Under the pieces are notes generated by a model, which worked only from the letters and a program-made list of their open reading frames with translations, was not told where the DNA came from and searched no databases. A program made the position numbers and the translations under genes. Below are positions 8,365-20,216 of a stretch of DNA of 51,404 bases, in pieces. How positions within the stretch are numbered: the stretch's first letter is position 1; each line of letters opens with the position of its first letter. This DNA is from Pantoea stewartii subsp. stewartii (GTDB taxonomy: Bacteria > Pseudomonadota > Gammaproteobacteria > Enterobacterales > Enterobacteriaceae): positions 1 to 51,404 of the forward strand of contig NZ_VZPF01000032.1 of assembly GCF_008801695.1 (NCBI RefSeq). The letters run 5' to 3'.

Positions 8365-8378
8365 TTGATCTGGGTCAA
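8365..8378. promoter_or_regulatory. Candidate FNR box upstream of trhP
   Basis: TTGATCTGGGTCAA matches the FNR consensus TTGAT-N4-ATCAA at 9 of 10 defined positions. It sits just past the baeR stop and about 105 bases upstream of the trhP start. Prediction from consensus only. Confidence 0.35.
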
Positions 8379-8379
8379 T

Positions 8380-9087
8380 CTAAATCAACTGGCAGACATC
8401 GGCTTCCCAGCGATAGCCCATGCCATATACCGCGCGGATAAAGGGTTGTTCGCTGTCCAGGCTTTCCAGTTTCCTGCGCAGGTTCTTGATATGGCTGTCA
8501 ATGGTTCGGTCGGTGACAACCCGGTAATCGTCGTAGAGATGGTTTAACAACTGTTCACGGGAGAAGACTTTTCCCGGTTCAAGGGACAGCGTTTTCAGCA
8601 GACGAAATTCAGCGGGCGTTAAATCCAGCGGCTCATCACGCCAGCTGGCCTGAAAGCGGCTTTCATGAACTTTCAGCAAAGACGCGACGGGCGCTTCTTC
8701 GGGAGATCGCTTCACCCGGCGCAAAATGGTTTTGACCCGCGCTACCACTTCGCGTGGGCTGAATGGCTTGCAGATATAGTCATCCGCACCAATCTCCAGG
8801 CCCAGCAGGCGATCGATTTCTTCCGTGCGCGCGGTCACCATAATAATCGGCAAGTCGGAATCACGGCGAATCTCACGGCACAGCGTCAGGCCATCTTTAC
8901 CCGGCAGCATCAAATCCAGCAGGATAAGATCGGGCGGCGTCTGTTTAACGTAGTCCAGTATCGCGTTGCCGTGCGCCAGATGATGCGTGCGATAGTTAGA
9001 AGCCTCAAGGTAATCAATCATCAGCTGTGCCAGCTTGGGTTCATCTTCAACCACAAGGATTAGCGGGTAAGTGTTTTCCCGGTTCAT
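8380..9087 (-). CDS. baeR: Envelope-stress response regulator BaeR
   Basis: OmpR-family response regulator of 235 residues. The receiver domain (residues about 8-125) has the acidic pair E14-D15, phosphoacceptor D58 in [10 protein letters not shown] and the conserved lysine in YICKPFSP. The C-terminal winged-helix DNA-binding domain follows ([12 protein letters not shown] ... [17 protein letters not shown]). BaeSR responds to indole, flavonoids, metals and other envelope stress and activates mdtABCD, acrD and spy in E. coli. The gene starts 6 bases after baeS and is the last gene of the mdtABCD-baeSR operon. Confidence 0.95.
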   Translation of the reverse strand: MNRENTYPLILVVEDEPKLAQLMIDYLEASNYRTHHLAHGNAILDYVKQTPPDLILLDLMLPGKDGLTLCREIRRDSDLPIIMVTARTEEIDRLLGLEIGADDYICKPFSPREVVARVKTILRRVKRSPEEAPVASLLKVHESRFQASWRDEPLDLTPAEFRLLKTLSLEPGKVFSREQLLNHLYDDYRVVTDRTIDSHIKNLRRKLESLDSEQPFIRAVYGMGYRWEADVCQLI

Positions 9088-9093
9088 AATCTT

Positions 9094-10482
9094 CTAAACG
9101 GGAGGAACATAACGCAATTGTAGCGCGATTTTCAGCCCACCTAAATCCGCATGCGAGGCGCTGATGCTGCCACCGTGGGCATCAACAATGTTTTTACAGA
9201 TGGCCAGCCCCAGGCCAGAGCCGCCGCTGGCGCGATTGCGCGAACCTTCTGTGCGGAAAAAACGCTCAAATATTTGTGCCTGTTGATCGCCTTCCACGCC
9301 GGGCGCGCTGTCCTCTACGGTGACGTGCCAGTAGGGCGCGTCATACCAGAGCCGCACCCGGACTTCGCCGCCGGCATCGGTGTAACGCAGGCTGTTTTCC
9401 AGCAGGTTAATAAACAACTGCATCAGTCGGTCAGGATCGCCAAAAAACGGCGCGTCATCCGGCATGTCGAGCTTCAGGGTTAAATCATGGCTACGGTAGC
9501 GCTCGGTAAAATTGCCTGCGCTGATCTCAATAAGCTGCACCAAATCGGTGGCCTGCTTGCGATAGGCCAGTGCGCCGACGTCAGAGAGCGAAAGCTGGTG
9601 CAGATCATCCACCAGCTTGGTCAGCAGCGCCACTTCGCTTTGCAGAGAGGTAATCGCGTCTGGCGTGAGTTTACGTACACCATCCTGCATGGCTTCCAGC
9701 TCACCGCGCAAAATCGCCAGTGGCGTGCGCAGTTCATGCGAGATGTCGGCCATAAAGGCCCGACGCATACTTTCATTTTTCTCCAGCGAACTGGCCAGCA
9801 GGTTAAAGTCATGGGCCAGCTGGCCCAGTTCGTCCTGGCTGTCAACCTTAACCCGTGTGGCTAAATTCCCCGCTGCCAGATGATGCGTACCGTCTACCAG
9901 TCTTTTCACCGGTGCCAGCAAGCCCCGCGCCATCAGCCAGGTGACCAGGGCGGCAAGCAGAGTAGAGAGGCCCACGATATACCAGCTGGTTCGTCGCTGC
10001 TGCTGATCAAAATTGATATCGGTGCTGCGCGTCAGGCGCTCTGGCGGCGAGCTGATGATCCAGCCCACGACTTTACCATTACTGAGCGTAATATCATGAC
10101 GTATCCCTTCCGGGGGAACCTGTGAGCGCGGGCCGACCATCACTTTGTAGTGCTGATCGAGTACCCAGAACTGGGTGCGCCAGCCGTGAGGCGGTAACTG
10201 GTTACTGCTGTCCGGGTTTTGCTCCAGCGAGCGCAGCATAGAGAAGATCAGCCGGTCGTTATTACGCAGAAAATCCCAGTCGCCATGCTGTTCATACTGA
10301 TCGGCCAGCGCCGCACCCAGCAAATTCAGCCGCTGTTCATTCCCGCGTTTAATATAGTCGACAAAGCCATGTTCAAAGCTGAGCCGGACGCCCCAGTGCA
10401 TGGTAATCAGGACCAGCATGCAGGTGGAGAATATGGCCATGAATAATTTGGCACCGATGCCAAAATGCAGGAACGATCTCAT
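9094..10482 (-). CDS. baeS: Sensor histidine kinase BaeS
   Basis: Inner-membrane sensor kinase of 462 residues. Domains in order: first membrane segment (about residues 12-35), periplasmic sensor (about 36-165), second membrane segment (about 168-187), HAMP linker, dimerisation/phosphoacceptor helix with H249 in DISHELRTP, and HATPase_c with N-box [19 protein letters not shown] and GGSGLGLAI. It phosphorylates BaeR. The start overlaps the mdtD stop by 4 bases (ATGA), so expression is coupled to the pump genes. Confidence 0.95.
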   Translation of the reverse strand: MRSFLHFGIGAKLFMAIFSTCMLVLITMHWGVRLSFEHGFVDYIKRGNEQRLNLLGAALADQYEQHGDWDFLRNNDRLIFSMLRSLEQNPDSSNQLPPHGWRTQFWVLDQHYKVMVGPRSQVPPEGIRHDITLSNGKVVGWIISSPPERLTRSTDINFDQQQRRTSWYIVGLSTLLAALVTWLMARGLLAPVKRLVDGTHHLAAGNLATRVKVDSQDELGQLAHDFNLLASSLEKNESMRRAFMADISHELRTPLAILRGELEAMQDGVRKLTPDAITSLQSEVALLTKLVDDLHQLSLSDVGALAYRKQATDLVQLIEISAGNFTERYRSHDLTLKLDMPDDAPFFGDPDRLMQLFINLLENSLRYTDAGGEVRVRLWYDAPYWHVTVEDSAPGVEGDQQAQIFERFFRTEGSRNRASGGSGLGLAICKNIVDAHGGSISASHADLGGLKIALQLRYVPPV

Positions 10483-11879
10483 TCACTTCTCCGACGTCGC
10501 AGATCGACGCTTTTACTCATCTCTTTCGGAACCCGCCAGAACACCAGCGCAGGCAGAATAATGATCAGCGCCATACAGAGATAAACACAGATAAACGCCT
10601 GATGGCTTAAACCCTGCTCCCCGGACGTTGCATGACCAAACGCGCCCAGCAGCAGGCACGCCACGGTTACGCCAATACTCATTGAGAGCTGCATGATCAT
10701 CGATAACAGGCTGTTGCCGCTGGAGGCCAGGTCATCGGGTAGATCCTTGAGCGTCAGCGTGTTCATCGAAGAGAAGCGAATCGCATTCACCATGCCTTGC
10801 AGAAACAGCACCAGCGGCAGCATGACTGTCCAGCCGAGCATCGCCACCAGTGGAAACAGCAAGACCACCAGCGCCAGGCCTATTGTTGAACCCACCAGCA
10901 CGTTGCGATAGCCAAACAGGTTAACAATGCTGACAACCACACGCTTCATGCCCATATTGCCCAGCACCATGGCAATCATCATCAAGCCGGCATGAAACGG
11001 GCTGAAGCCCATGCCGATTTGCAAGAACAGCGGCGTCATAAAGGGCAACATGCCGCTGCCGATGCGGCCAGTCAGACTACCGAGTAAGCCAATAGAGAAA
11101 ATGCGGTTGTCGAACAGCTTCAGGCTGAACAGCGCACTGTCGTTTTGGCGCGCATGCAGCAGATAAAACAGAAGAGAGCCGGTGCCGATGAGGATCATCG
11201 CGGCCAGTAACAAGGCAGAGCCGCCGCTACTGCGTTGACCGTCAAGCGCCAGCGTTAACGTAGCCATTCCGTCGGCCAGCAGGACAAACCCGACAAAATC
11301 AAAGCGTCGCGGCGGCATCGCGTAGTTCGGCAGTAACTTCAACGTGGCGACGGCACCGATGATGCCGACCGGGATGTTAATCAGGAAAATCCAGTGCCAG
11401 CTGGCATATTCCACCAGCACACCGCCCAGTGCGGGCCCCAGCAGCGGCCCAATCTGGCCGGGCAGGGTGACAAAGGTCATCGCAGACATATACTGGTCAC
11501 GCGGTACAATGCGCATTACCGTCAGCCGTCCTACCGGCACCATCATGGCCCCGCCAATCCCCTGAATCACACGCGCCATGATAAGCTGATTCAGCGTGCC
11601 TGACAGGCCGCACAACAGCGATCCCACGCTGAACAGCACAATCGCGCTAAAAAAGATATTTCTCACGCCAAACCGGTCCGCCAGCCAGCCGCTCAGCGGC
11701 AGCGTCACCGCCACCGTGAGCACATAGGCCACAATCACCGAATGCATATGCAGTGGGCTCACGCCCAGATCGTGCGCCATGGACGGGATCGCCGTGTTGA
11801 CGATGGTGGTGTCCAGCGTCTGCATAAAAAAACCAAAGGCAACAATCCACAACTGCCAGCGGACCGTGACGCTCTGCAT
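10479..11879 (-). CDS. mdtD: MFS transporter MdtD
   Basis: Drug:H+ antiporter of the 14-helix DHA2 major facilitator group, 466 residues. The N-terminal half shows motif C-like and motif A-like stretches: [15 protein letters not shown] near residue 22, [13 protein letters not shown] near residue 64, and [16 protein letters not shown] near residue 103. The sequence is strongly hydrophobic throughout. In E. coli MdtD is not needed for MdtABC-mediated resistance and has been linked to iron-citrate efflux. It lies 12 bases after mdtC and overlaps baeS. A good Shine-Dalgarno (AGGGG) precedes the ATG. Confidence 0.9.
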   Translation of the reverse strand: MQSVTVRWQLWIVAFGFFMQTLDTTIVNTAIPSMAHDLGVSPLHMHSVIVAYVLTVAVTLPLSGWLADRFGVRNIFFSAIVLFSVGSLLCGLSGTLNQLIMARVIQGIGGAMMVPVGRLTVMRIVPRDQYMSAMTFVTLPGQIGPLLGPALGGVLVEYASWHWIFLINIPVGIIGAVATLKLLPNYAMPPRRFDFVGFVLLADGMATLTLALDGQRSSGGSALLLAAMILIGTGSLLFYLLHARQNDSALFSLKLFDNRIFSIGLLGSLTGRIGSGMLPFMTPLFLQIGMGFSPFHAGLMMIAMVLGNMGMKRVVVSIVNLFGYRNVLVGSTIGLALVVLLFPLVAMLGWTVMLPLVLFLQGMVNAIRFSSMNTLTLKDLPDDLASSGNSLLSMIMQLSMSIGVTVACLLLGAFGHATSGEQGLSHQAFICVYLCMALIIILPALVFWRVPKEMSKSVDLRRRRSE

Positions 11880-11891
11880 GATATTTACCCC

Positions 11892-14800
11892 TTAATGCTG
11901 AGTGGCATTCATCCTCTGGGTGCGCGTTTTACGTCGCAGTTTGTCCATCATTAAGTACACCACCGGCGTGGTATACAGCGTGAGGAGCTGGCTCATGATC
12001 AAGCCGCCGGCAATGGTGATGCCCAACGGCTGACGCAGCTCGGCGCCGTCTCCGCTGGTCAGCACCAGCGGTAACGCGCCAAACAGGGCCGCCAGCGTGG
12101 TCATCAGGATAGGGCGGAAGCGTAACAGGCAGGCCTGGAAAATCGCCTCGCGGGCGCTCAGATTGCCGTTGCATTCTGCGTCAAGCGCAAAGTCGACCAT
12201 CATGATGGCGTTCTTTTTTACTATCCCGATCAACAACAGAATCCCGATCAAGGCAATCAGGCTGAACGGCGTATCAAACAGCTCCAGCGCCAGCAGGGCA
12301 CCGACGCCCGCAGACGGCAGCGTCGAAAGAATGGTCAACGGGTGCACATAGCTTTCGTAGAGAATCCCCAGCACGATATAAACTGCCGCAACCGCAGCCA
12401 GCATCAACCAGAGTTGACTGCTTTGCGATTGCTGGAACGCCTGTGCGGTGCCGGCAAAGCTGCCGCGCACGCTGGACGGTACGCCAAGCGCCGTCATAGT
12501 GCGATCGATCGCCTCGGATGACTGGGAAAGCGACACACCTTCTGGCAGGTTAAAGGAGAGGGTTGACGCGGCAGACAAGCCCTGATGATTAACCGACAGC
12601 GGCGCGTTGGCCGGTTGCCATTTGGCGAACCAGGAGAGCGGGATGGGTTTGCCGTCGCTGTTAATCACAAACATCTGATCCAGTGAACTGATGTCCTGGG
12701 TATAGCGCGGATCCACTTCCATGACGACCTTGTACTGGTTCAGCGGCTGATAGATGGTGGAAATCTGACGCTGACCAAACGCATCGTTGAGCAACGCATT
12801 CGCTTCGGAAACATTAATGCCCAGCCGCGCCATGCTGGCCCGGTCATACGTCAGGGCCATTTCGCTGCCCTGATCCTGCTGATCGGAGTTAACGTCGGCC
12901 AGTTCCGGCAGGGCGGTAAAGGCCTGACGGATTTTCGGTTCCCAGGTGCGCAGCGCAGCCAGATCGTCTGTTAACAGAGAATACTGATAGCTGGCGTTGG
13001 CTTCGCGACCGCCCACCCGGATATCCTGCACCGCATTAAGATACAGGTTGGCACCGGGCTCCTTTGCCAGCTTGGTACGCAGGCGGGCAATCACCGCCTG
13101 TGCATTATCTTTGCGTTCGGACAAGGGTTTCAGGGAGATAAACATCAGGCCCATATTGGTGCGCATGCCGCCGGTAAAGCCCACCACGCTTGAGACATCC
13201 GGATCGGCCCCCACGATTTTCATGAAGTCCTGCAACTTACCGCGCATCGCCTGAAACGAAATGCTTTGGTCGGCAGAAATAAAGCCGGACAGGCGGCCGG
13301 TATCCTGCTCGGGCAAAAAGGTTTTAGGAATACTGATGAACAGCCACACCGTCAGGGCGACAGTGCCCACGAGCAACAGGATGACCCAGCGCGCATGGTT
13401 CAGCACGACGTTCAGAGAGCGGGCATAACCCTGTTGTACCGCCAGCAGCAGGCGGCCAATGCCCCGTCGCCGCGGCTGACTGCGCGGCGCATGGGGTTTC
13501 AGCAGGTAAGCACACATCATGGGCGTCAGCGTGATGGACACAAACAGCGAGATCAGAATAGCAACCGACAGGGTGATGGAAAACTCTGCGAAGAAGCGGC
13601 CAATCAGTCCGCCTGTCATCAGCAGCGGCAGGAAGACCGCGATCAGCGACAGGCTCATCGACAGCACCGTAAAGCCCACTTCACGCACGCCTTTGAGCGC
13701 GGCGGCCAGCGGTTTCATGCCCGATTCAACATGACGGGCAATGTTTTCCAGCACCACAATGGCATCGTCCACGACAAAGCCGGTGGCGATGGTCAGCGCC
13801 ATCAACGACAGATTGTTCAGGCTAAAGCCGCACAAATACATGGCGGCAAAGGTGCCAATCAGCGAGACCGGCACGGCTGCCGCCGGAATCAGCGTGGCGC
13901 GACCTGAGCGCAGGAAAACAAACACCACCAGAATGACCAGGCCAACGGCGATAATAAGCGACTGCTCCACTTCTTCGAGCGACGCGCGGATGGTGGGTGA
14001 GCGATCCTGGGCAATCTGCAGATCGATCGCCGTCGGGATGATTTCGTGCAGTTCGGGCAGTTCAGCGCGAATACGATCAACCGTCTCAATCACGTTCGCA
14101 TCCGCCGTTTTGCGAATCACCAGCAAAACGGCCGGTTTGCCCCGCGACATACCGGCGTTGCGCACATCCTGCACGGAGTCCTCAACGGTGGCGACATCGG
14201 ACAACCGTACTGCCGCGCCGTTGTTGTATTGCACGATCAGCGGCTGGTATTCCCGGGCAGTTTGTAATGCATCGTTGGTCCGTAACTGCCAGCGCTGTTG
14301 CCCGTCTTCCAGCGCGCCCTGCGGACGGCGCTGGTTAGCGTTAGCGATGGTCTGACGCACCGCATCCAGCGACACGCCCTGATTAAATAACGCCTGCGGA
14401 TTGAGCGCCACGCGCACTGCGGGCAGCGAGCTGCCGCCCACGGTGACATCGCCCACGCCATTAATCTGCGACAGCTTCTGTGCCAGCTGTGTCGACGCAT
14501 AATCATAAAGCTGGGCTGGCGTGTACAGATCTGACGTCAGCGTCATAATCATGATCGGCGCGTCAGACGGGTTGGCTTTGCGGTAGGTCGGACGCGACGG
14601 CATGCCGGTAGGGAGCAGACTCTGCGCCGCGTTAATGGCCGCCTGTACATCACGTGCCGCGCCGTTAATATCACGATTAAAATCGAACACCATAATAATG
14701 CGGGTCGAGCCCAGCGAACTGGTCGAGGTCATTTCACTGACGCCTGCAATTCGGCCCAGCGATCGCTCCAGCGGCGTGGCGACCGAAGACGCCATCGTTT

Positions 14801-14969
14801 CGGGCGAGGCTCCTGGCAGGGATGCTGACACCATAATGACCGGAAAATCCACCTGCGGCAGCGGCGCCACCGGCAGCAGGCGGAAGCCCAGAATGCCCGC
14901 CAGCGCAATGGCCAGCGTCAGTAGCGTCGTGGCGACCGGACGATGGATAAACAAAGCAAAAAACTTCAC
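11892..14969 (-). CDS. mdtC: RND multidrug efflux permease subunit MdtC
   Basis: Inner-membrane proton-driven RND transporter of 1025 residues, identical in length to E. coli MdtC. It starts [20 protein letters not shown] and shows the family's twelve-helix plan with two large periplasmic loops. TM4 contains the proton-relay aspartates in [15 protein letters not shown], and [14 protein letters not shown] is in the second half. MdtC works with MdtB as an MdtB2C heterotrimer, with MdtA and TolC, exporting bile salts, novobiocin and similar compounds. It overlaps the mdtB stop by 4 bases. Confidence 0.95.
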   Translation of the reverse strand: MKFFALFIHRPVATTLLTLAIALAGILGFRLLPVAPLPQVDFPVIMVSASLPGASPETMASSVATPLERSLGRIAGVSEMTSTSSLGSTRIIMVFDFNRDINGAARDVQAAINAAQSLLPTGMPSRPTYRKANPSDAPIMIMTLTSDLYTPAQLYDYASTQLAQKLSQINGVGDVTVGGSSLPAVRVALNPQALFNQGVSLDAVRQTIANANQRRPQGALEDGQQRWQLRTNDALQTAREYQPLIVQYNNGAAVRLSDVATVEDSVQDVRNAGMSRGKPAVLLVIRKTADANVIETVDRIRAELPELHEIIPTAIDLQIAQDRSPTIRASLEEVEQSLIIAVGLVILVVFVFLRSGRATLIPAAAVPVSLIGTFAAMYLCGFSLNNLSLMALTIATGFVVDDAIVVLENIARHVESGMKPLAAALKGVREVGFTVLSMSLSLIAVFLPLLMTGGLIGRFFAEFSITLSVAILISLFVSITLTPMMCAYLLKPHAPRSQPRRRGIGRLLLAVQQGYARSLNVVLNHARWVILLLVGTVALTVWLFISIPKTFLPEQDTGRLSGFISADQSISFQAMRGKLQDFMKIVGADPDVSSVVGFTGGMRTNMGLMFISLKPLSERKDNAQAVIARLRTKLAKEPGANLYLNAVQDIRVGGREANASYQYSLLTDDLAALRTWEPKIRQAFTALPELADVNSDQQDQGSEMALTYDRASMARLGINVSEANALLNDAFGQRQISTIYQPLNQYKVVMEVDPRYTQDISSLDQMFVINSDGKPIPLSWFAKWQPANAPLSVNHQGLSAASTLSFNLPEGVSLSQSSEAIDRTMTALGVPSSVRGSFAGTAQAFQQSQSSQLWLMLAAVAAVYIVLGILYESYVHPLTILSTLPSAGVGALLALELFDTPFSLIALIGILLLIGIVKKNAIMMVDFALDAECNGNLSAREAIFQACLLRFRPILMTTLAALFGALPLVLTSGDGAELRQPLGITIAGGLIMSQLLTLYTTPVVYLMMDKLRRKTRTQRMNATQH

Positions 14970-17900
14970 GGCTGCGCCTCCGTCTGACCCAGGCGACGAC
15001 GCAGGTTATGCGCCAGGCGGTCAAACAGCAGGTAGATTACCGGCGTGGTAAACAGCGTCAGAATCTGGCTCAGAATCAGGCCGCCGACCATGGCGATCCC
15101 CAGCGGCTGCCTCAGCTCTGCACCCACGCCAGTGCTGAGCATCAGCGGTAATGCACCCAGCAGGGCGGCCAGCGTCGTCATCAGAATCGGTCGGAAACGC
15201 AGCAGGCAGGCCTGATAAATCGCATCATAGGGCTTCATGCCCTGTTCACGTTCCGCCGCTAACGCGAAGTCGATCATCATAATGGCGTTCTTTTTCACAA
15301 TACCAATGAGCAGAATGATGCCGATGATGGCAACAATATCCAGCTCATTCCCACTTATCATCAGCGCCAGCAGCGCACCGACGCCCGCCGTGGGCAACGT
15401 GGAGAGAATGGTGATGGGATGGATAAAGCTCTCATACAGCACGCCGAGCACGATATACATCGCCACGACTGCCGCCACAATCAGCCAGACGGTACTGGTC
15501 AGGGCAGCCTCGAAAGCCAGCGTGCTGCCCTGGAACTGCGTCATCACCTCTGACGGCATCCCCAGTTCCGTCTCTGCCTGGTTGATCGCTTTGGTCGCAT
15601 CTTCCAGCGAATAGCCCTTCGCCACATTGAAAGAGAAGGTGGCGGAGGGGAACTGACTCAGGTGGTTAATCGTTAAAGGCGCATGGCGCTGGGCAATGCT
15701 GGCGATCGCGCTCAACGGCACGCTGCCACCGTCAGTGCTGTTCAGACGAATACCGTCCAGGCTTTGCAGGCCCGGCATGGTGCTGTTGTCCTGTTCCAGC
15801 ACCACGCGGTACTGATTCGCCTGGGTATAAATCGTGGAGATCAGCCGCTGACCAAAGGCGTCATACAGCGCGTTATCTACGTCCGCCATGCTGATGCCCA
15901 GCCGGCTGGCACTGTCGCGGTCCACTTTGATATAGGCTTCCAGCCCCTGGTCCTGCCAGTCACTGCTGACGTCACGTAGCGCAGGGTGTTTCTGCAGGGC
16001 GTTAAGCAGGGCAGGGACCCAGGTGCTGAGCGAATCCAGCGAACCGGACTGCAGAGTAAACTGATACGGCGTACGGCTGGCCTGGGTGTCAATTGTCAGG
16101 TCCTGCACCGCCTGCAACCACAAGGTGACGCCAGGAATTTTGCTGATCTGCGCTTGCAGCCGCTGCTGAATCTCCGGAATACGCTCGCTGCGCATATCCA
16201 GCGGTTTGAGGTTAATCTGCAACCGGGCGCTGTTGAGTGACGGATTGGTGCCGTCCACGCCCACGAACGAGGTCAGAATCTGCACAGCCGGATCTTTCAT
16301 AATCACAGAGGCAACATCGCGTGTCCGCTCCGCCATACTGGCATAGGATACCGACTGCGGTGCCTCCAGCGTCCCCTGAATAATGCCGTTGTCCTGCTGC
16401 GGAAAGAAACCTTTCGGAATGGCCATCCACAGCAAAACCGTCAGCAGCAATGTGCCGAGCGCCACGGACAGCGTCAGCCAGGGGTGATTCAGCACCCGGC
16501 GCAGCCCACGACCATAAACGGCAATGATGCGATCGAACATCGCTTCGCTGGCACGGGAAAAGCGGTTCTGCTTACGCAGTGACTCGGCGCTCAGAATGCG
16601 GGCACACATCATCGGCGTCAGGGTGAGCGAGACCACCGCCGAGATCAGAATTGCCACCGCCAGCGTCACCGCAAATTCGCGAAACAGGCGACCAATCACG
16701 TCGCCCATGAACAGCAGCGGAATCAATACCGCAATCAGTGAAAACGTTAACGAAATAATGGTAAAGCCAATTTCGCCTGCCCCTTTCAGGGCCGCTGTCA
16801 TCGGCTTTTCCCCTTTTTCGATATAGCGCGAGATATTCTCAATCACCACGATGGCATCGTCCACCACAAAGCCTGTGGCGATGGTCAGCGCCATCAGCGT
16901 CAGATTATTGATGGAAAAGCCCAGGAAATACATTGCCGCAAAGGTGCCAATAAGCGACAGCGGAACAGCCACGGCCGGAATGATGGTCGCGGGCACATTA
17001 CGCAAGAACAGGTAGATGATCATCACCACGAGCGCCATTGCCAGCATCAGCTCATGCTGCGTATCGGTGACGGACGCGCGGATATTGGTGGTGCGATCGG
17101 TGACCAGTTTCACATCGACGGATTTGGGCAGGCTGGCAATCAGCCCGGGCAGCATGGCGCGAATATTGTCGGCGGTTGCAATAATATTGGCACCCGGCTG
17201 GCGCTGCACATTCAGTACGATGGCGGGTTCACGGTTAGACCAGGCACCCAGCCAGCTGTTTTCGGCACCCTGTTCAATCGTGGCCACATCGGCCAGCCGC
17301 ACTGGCGCGCCATTTTTATAACTGACGATCAGCTGGCGGTAATCCTCGACCGATTTCATCTGATCGTTGGCTGACAGCGTAACCGAGCGGGTCGGACCAT
17401 CAAGACTGCCTTTCGCGGAATTTACGTTGGCGTTGGTGATCGCCGTACGCACCATTTCGCTGGTCAGGCCCATAGAGGCTAATGCCTGGGTGTTCATCTT
17501 AACGCGCACCGCGGGACGCTGGCCGCCGGTCAACGTGACCAGGCCAACGCCGGTCACCTGGGAAATTTTCTGCGCGACGCGTGTTTCCACCATGTCCTGT
17601 ACCTGGGTTAAGGGCATGCTGGTGGTGGTGACGGCGAGCGTCATGATGGGCGGATCCGCCGGGTTAACTTTGCTGTAAACCGGCGGATTCGGCAAATCGC
17701 TGGGCAGCAGGTTAGAGGCAGAGTTAATCGCCGCCTGCACTTCCTGTTCTGCGACATCGAGCGGCAGCGAGAGCTGGAACTGCAGCGTCACCACCGAGGC
17801 GCCGCCAGAACTTTGCGAGGCCATCTGCTTAAGACCGGACATCTGACCGAACTGACGTTCAAGAGGCGCTGTAATCGACGACGTCACCAAATCCGGACTG

Positions 17901-18088
17901 GCACCGGGATACAGGGTAACAACCTGAATGGTCGGATAGTCCACTTCGGGTAACGCTGACACCGGCAAAAAGCGGTAACCCAGAATCCCCGCCAGCAGAA
18001 TAGCAATCATCAGTAACGTCGTCGCGACCGGGCGCAGAATAAACTGGCGTGACGGTCCTCCGCTGCGGTCAGGAGGCATAACCTGCAT
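14966..18088 (-). CDS. mdtB: RND multidrug efflux permease subunit MdtB
   Basis: Partner RND transporter of MdtC, 1040 residues. It begins [20 protein letters not shown], like E. coli MdtB. TM4 carries the paired aspartates in [20 protein letters not shown], and [20 protein letters not shown] is near residue 940. Long hydrophilic regions between TM1-2 and TM7-8 are the porter and docking domains. The ATG shares one base with the mdtA stop (TAATG) and the end overlaps mdtC by 4 bases, so the pump genes are tightly coupled. Confidence 0.95.
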   Translation of the reverse strand: MQVMPPDRSGGPSRQFILRPVATTLLMIAILLAGILGYRFLPVSALPEVDYPTIQVVTLYPGASPDLVTSSITAPLERQFGQMSGLKQMASQSSGGASVVTLQFQLSLPLDVAEQEVQAAINSASNLLPSDLPNPPVYSKVNPADPPIMTLAVTTTSMPLTQVQDMVETRVAQKISQVTGVGLVTLTGGQRPAVRVKMNTQALASMGLTSEMVRTAITNANVNSAKGSLDGPTRSVTLSANDQMKSVEDYRQLIVSYKNGAPVRLADVATIEQGAENSWLGAWSNREPAIVLNVQRQPGANIIATADNIRAMLPGLIASLPKSVDVKLVTDRTTNIRASVTDTQHELMLAMALVVMIIYLFLRNVPATIIPAVAVPLSLIGTFAAMYFLGFSINNLTLMALTIATGFVVDDAIVVIENISRYIEKGEKPMTAALKGAGEIGFTIISLTFSLIAVLIPLLFMGDVIGRLFREFAVTLAVAILISAVVSLTLTPMMCARILSAESLRKQNRFSRASEAMFDRIIAVYGRGLRRVLNHPWLTLSVALGTLLLTVLLWMAIPKGFFPQQDNGIIQGTLEAPQSVSYASMAERTRDVASVIMKDPAVQILTSFVGVDGTNPSLNSARLQINLKPLDMRSERIPEIQQRLQAQISKIPGVTLWLQAVQDLTIDTQASRTPYQFTLQSGSLDSLSTWVPALLNALQKHPALRDVSSDWQDQGLEAYIKVDRDSASRLGISMADVDNALYDAFGQRLISTIYTQANQYRVVLEQDNSTMPGLQSLDGIRLNSTDGGSVPLSAIASIAQRHAPLTINHLSQFPSATFSFNVAKGYSLEDATKAINQAETELGMPSEVMTQFQGSTLAFEAALTSTVWLIVAAVVAMYIVLGVLYESFIHPITILSTLPTAGVGALLALMISGNELDIVAIIGIILLIGIVKKNAIMMIDFALAAEREQGMKPYDAIYQACLLRFRPILMTTLAALLGALPLMLSTGVGAELRQPLGIAMVGGLILSQILTLFTTPVIYLLFDRLAHNLRRRLGQTEAQP

Positions 18089-19317
18089 TACTCTGACTCT
18101 CCTTTGGATGGCAAGCTGGCGCGGCTCTGTTTAGTTGCACTGCTCTGTGCTGCAACCACTTCCACTTTTGCCCCCTCTGTCAGGCGGTCAAGGCCATCCG
18201 TTACCACGCGGTCGCCCGCGCTCAGTCCGGCATTGATGACCACTTTCTGACTGTCCTGGAAACCGGCGGTCACGGTTTTCTTACTCACCTTATCTTCGCT
18301 GTTAATCACCCAGACAAAGTGGCCTTCGTTGCCCATCTGTAACGCGGCTACCGGAATCACGACGGCATCCTGCAACGTATTCACCTTCAGCCGGGCGTTG
18401 ACGAACTGATTAGGGAAAAGCAGGTCATCCTGATTATCAAAACGCGCTTTGATTTTAATGGTCCCTGTCGTGACGTCGATCTGGTTATCCAGGCTGAGCA
18501 GTTTTCCGCGCGCAATCAGATGTTGATTGCTGCGGTCCCAGGCTTCCACCAGCAACGGTTCGCCACTTTTCTGCGCCTGCATGATCTGGCTGATATTGTT
18601 TTCGGCGACGCTAAAGACGACATCCACCGGATGCGTCTGAGTAATCACCACCAGACCATTGGTATCACCGCTGGTAATGTAGTTGCCAATATCAACCTGC
18701 TTCAGGCCGACGCGACCCGCAATCGGGGACGTAATTCGGCTGTAAGTCAGGTTCAGTTGTGCGCTGGCAACGCTGCCTTCGTCGGCCTTAATCGTGCCCA
18801 GGGTTTCACTGACCAGCGCGTTTTGCGTATCCAGATCCTGCTGGGATACCAGCGAGGTTTTCTCCAGCTTCTGGTAACGGGCTAAATCACGGCGGGCGTT
18901 CGCAAGCGTAGCCTGATCGCGCGCCAGCTGGCCTTGAGCCTGCATCAGGGCGACCTGATGGGGACGCGGATCGATCTCTGCCAGCAGATCGCCGGCTTTG
19001 ACCTGCTGGCCTTCCGTGAAATGGATGGCCACCAGGTTACCATCTACCCGGCTGCGTACCGTTACGGTATTGGCTGCGGTCACCGTACCCAAACCGCTAA
19101 GGTATTGCGGCACACTTTCCGTTACAGCGCTGGCAGCCTGCACGGGCGCAAGCGGTTTATGTCCACCGTTGCCTCTTTTGCCGTGTTCTGACTGGCTGGA
19201 TGTTTCGTTGCCTGCGGGTTGGGCTGGATGCTTCCACCAGTAATAACCGCCTGCAGCAGCGGCAATAACCACCGCTAAAATCAGGCCTTTTTTCATTCCA
19301 GGATGTCGGTTGTTCAT
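18088..19317 (-). CDS. mdtA: Membrane fusion protein MdtA
   Basis: Periplasmic adaptor of the MdtABC-TolC pump. A single N-terminal membrane anchor ([18 protein letters not shown]) precedes a Gly/His/Lys-rich linker, then the biotinyl-lipoyl hairpin ([20 protein letters not shown]), a coiled-coil alpha-hairpin (about residues 120-190) and beta-barrel segments, ending at TEGAKVEVV. The frame is open to 19377, but ATG 19317 has GGAGAG upstream, giving 409 residues against 415 in E. coli. It is the first gene of the operon; BaeR activation is expected, though I did not find a convincing BaeR box in the upstream 180 bases. Confidence 0.93.
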   Translation of the reverse strand: MNNRHPGMKKGLILAVVIAAAAGGYYWWKHPAQPAGNETSSQSEHGKRGNGGHKPLAPVQAASAVTESVPQYLSGLGTVTAANTVTVRSRVDGNLVAIHFTEGQQVKAGDLLAEIDPRPHQVALMQAQGQLARDQATLANARRDLARYQKLEKTSLVSQQDLDTQNALVSETLGTIKADEGSVASAQLNLTYSRITSPIAGRVGLKQVDIGNYITSGDTNGLVVITQTHPVDVVFSVAENNISQIMQAQKSGEPLLVEAWDRSNQHLIARGKLLSLDNQIDVTTGTIKIKARFDNQDDLLFPNQFVNARLKVNTLQDAVVIPVAALQMGNEGHFVWVINSEDKVSKKTVTAGFQDSQKVVINAGLSAGDRVVTDGLDRLTEGAKVEVVAAQSSATKQSRASLPSKGESE

Positions 19318-19377
19318 TGTTATTGTTGCTCTCCAGCGATATCGTTCCAGGACGCGGGCATAAACGTTAGCCTGCAA

Positions 19378-20216
19378 ACCACGAATTGTAGTCGTCCCTG
19401 CGGGTAAAAATTTGAAGGAATTAAGGATATCTGTCAGCGCACCGTAAGTATGTCGGTTTTTTGAAAAAACGGCGTTGGCAAAGAGTCAGATTTGATGTGA
19501 AACAAGGCGGACTACGCTGACCACAGCGCGCCGGATCATATCCTGCCTGACCAGGAAATACAGGATTAAAAACAACCTATCCTTCAGGAAGATGACACAT
19601 TCATCACCCAGCGCTTTACGCAGCCGTGCGCAGCATGAAGAAGGTCAGCGTTTAACCTTACGTTATGCCTGCTGAGACATTGAGCGCTGAGCAAGGGGGC
19701 GCGGTGCAAAGAGGAATGAACATCATCGCCGATACCGCCGGGTCCGTCAGTAACGTGCATTGCCGGACCGGGCGCTATCCTTAACGCGGCAGAACCGGCT
19801 GACGCATGGTGCCGCTTTAACCCCGCTCAAGATTAAAGGGCAGAAGGGCTTTTTTTCTGAGGACAGGCACTGCATTCGTTTTGCCTTCACCGCAAAAGAA
19901 AGCACGGGCTCACATACTGTGTCGCTTTACCCGCGCGCAAACTGACAAAGCCAGAAGGGGCATTTTCCGCGAGGTATTCCGCAGCGCTGAGCGACCTGAA
20001 GGCACCGCGTGAGCGGCGCCAGGACCGCCGAAGCCAAAGTGCCTCTTCTGGCGATCTCACCCGCCGACATCACAACAATGGGTTAGCATCCCAAAACAGC
20101 TCAGCCTGACGTCTTCGCGGTAAAGGCAAACGAAGGAAAGGGAGCCGAAGCCAAAGTGCCCCTTCAGGCGATTTCACCCGCCGAGAGTGCTGCACTTTAT
20201 TCGACTCCCCCCGCTG
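19378..20216. other. Long intergenic region between mdtA and yegD
   Basis: About 840 bases with no intact gene. It holds the mdtA promoter region (roughly 19378-19520) and, from about 19830 on, a cluster of related repeats in both orientations (separate entry). Short open frames here (such as 19760-19945) look like chance or decayed sequence. No sib/ibs-type RNA, which E. coli has in this general neighbourhood, was recognised. Confidence 0.55.
19838..20184. repeat. Cluster of imperfect direct and inverted repeats
   Basis: A 41-bp unit at 20027-20067 recurs at 20144-20184 with three mismatches; both contain GCCGAAGCCAAAGTGCC and TCACCCGCCGA. Inverted relatives lie at 19950-19962 (GCCAGAAGGGGCA against TGCCTCTTCTGGC at 20040-20052, one mismatch) and at 19838-19900. 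In the latter, TTTTGCCTTCACCGC matches the complement of GCGGTAAAGGCAAA at 20118-20131. The pattern fits copies of a dispersed intergenic repeat inserted or rearranged in both orientations. Confidence 0.6.

Noticed and set aside
13266..13907. 213-codon plus-strand frame, rich in Gln, Arg and His, inside mdtC
   Set aside because: Shadow of the strongly conserved minus-strand mdtC; low-complexity composition from opposite-strand codon bias.
19378..19500. BaeR or CpxR binding site upstream of mdtA
   Set aside because: TTTTTTCAAAAAACCGAC and GGGTAAAAATTT resemble parts of the motifs but match too few positions to report as sites.
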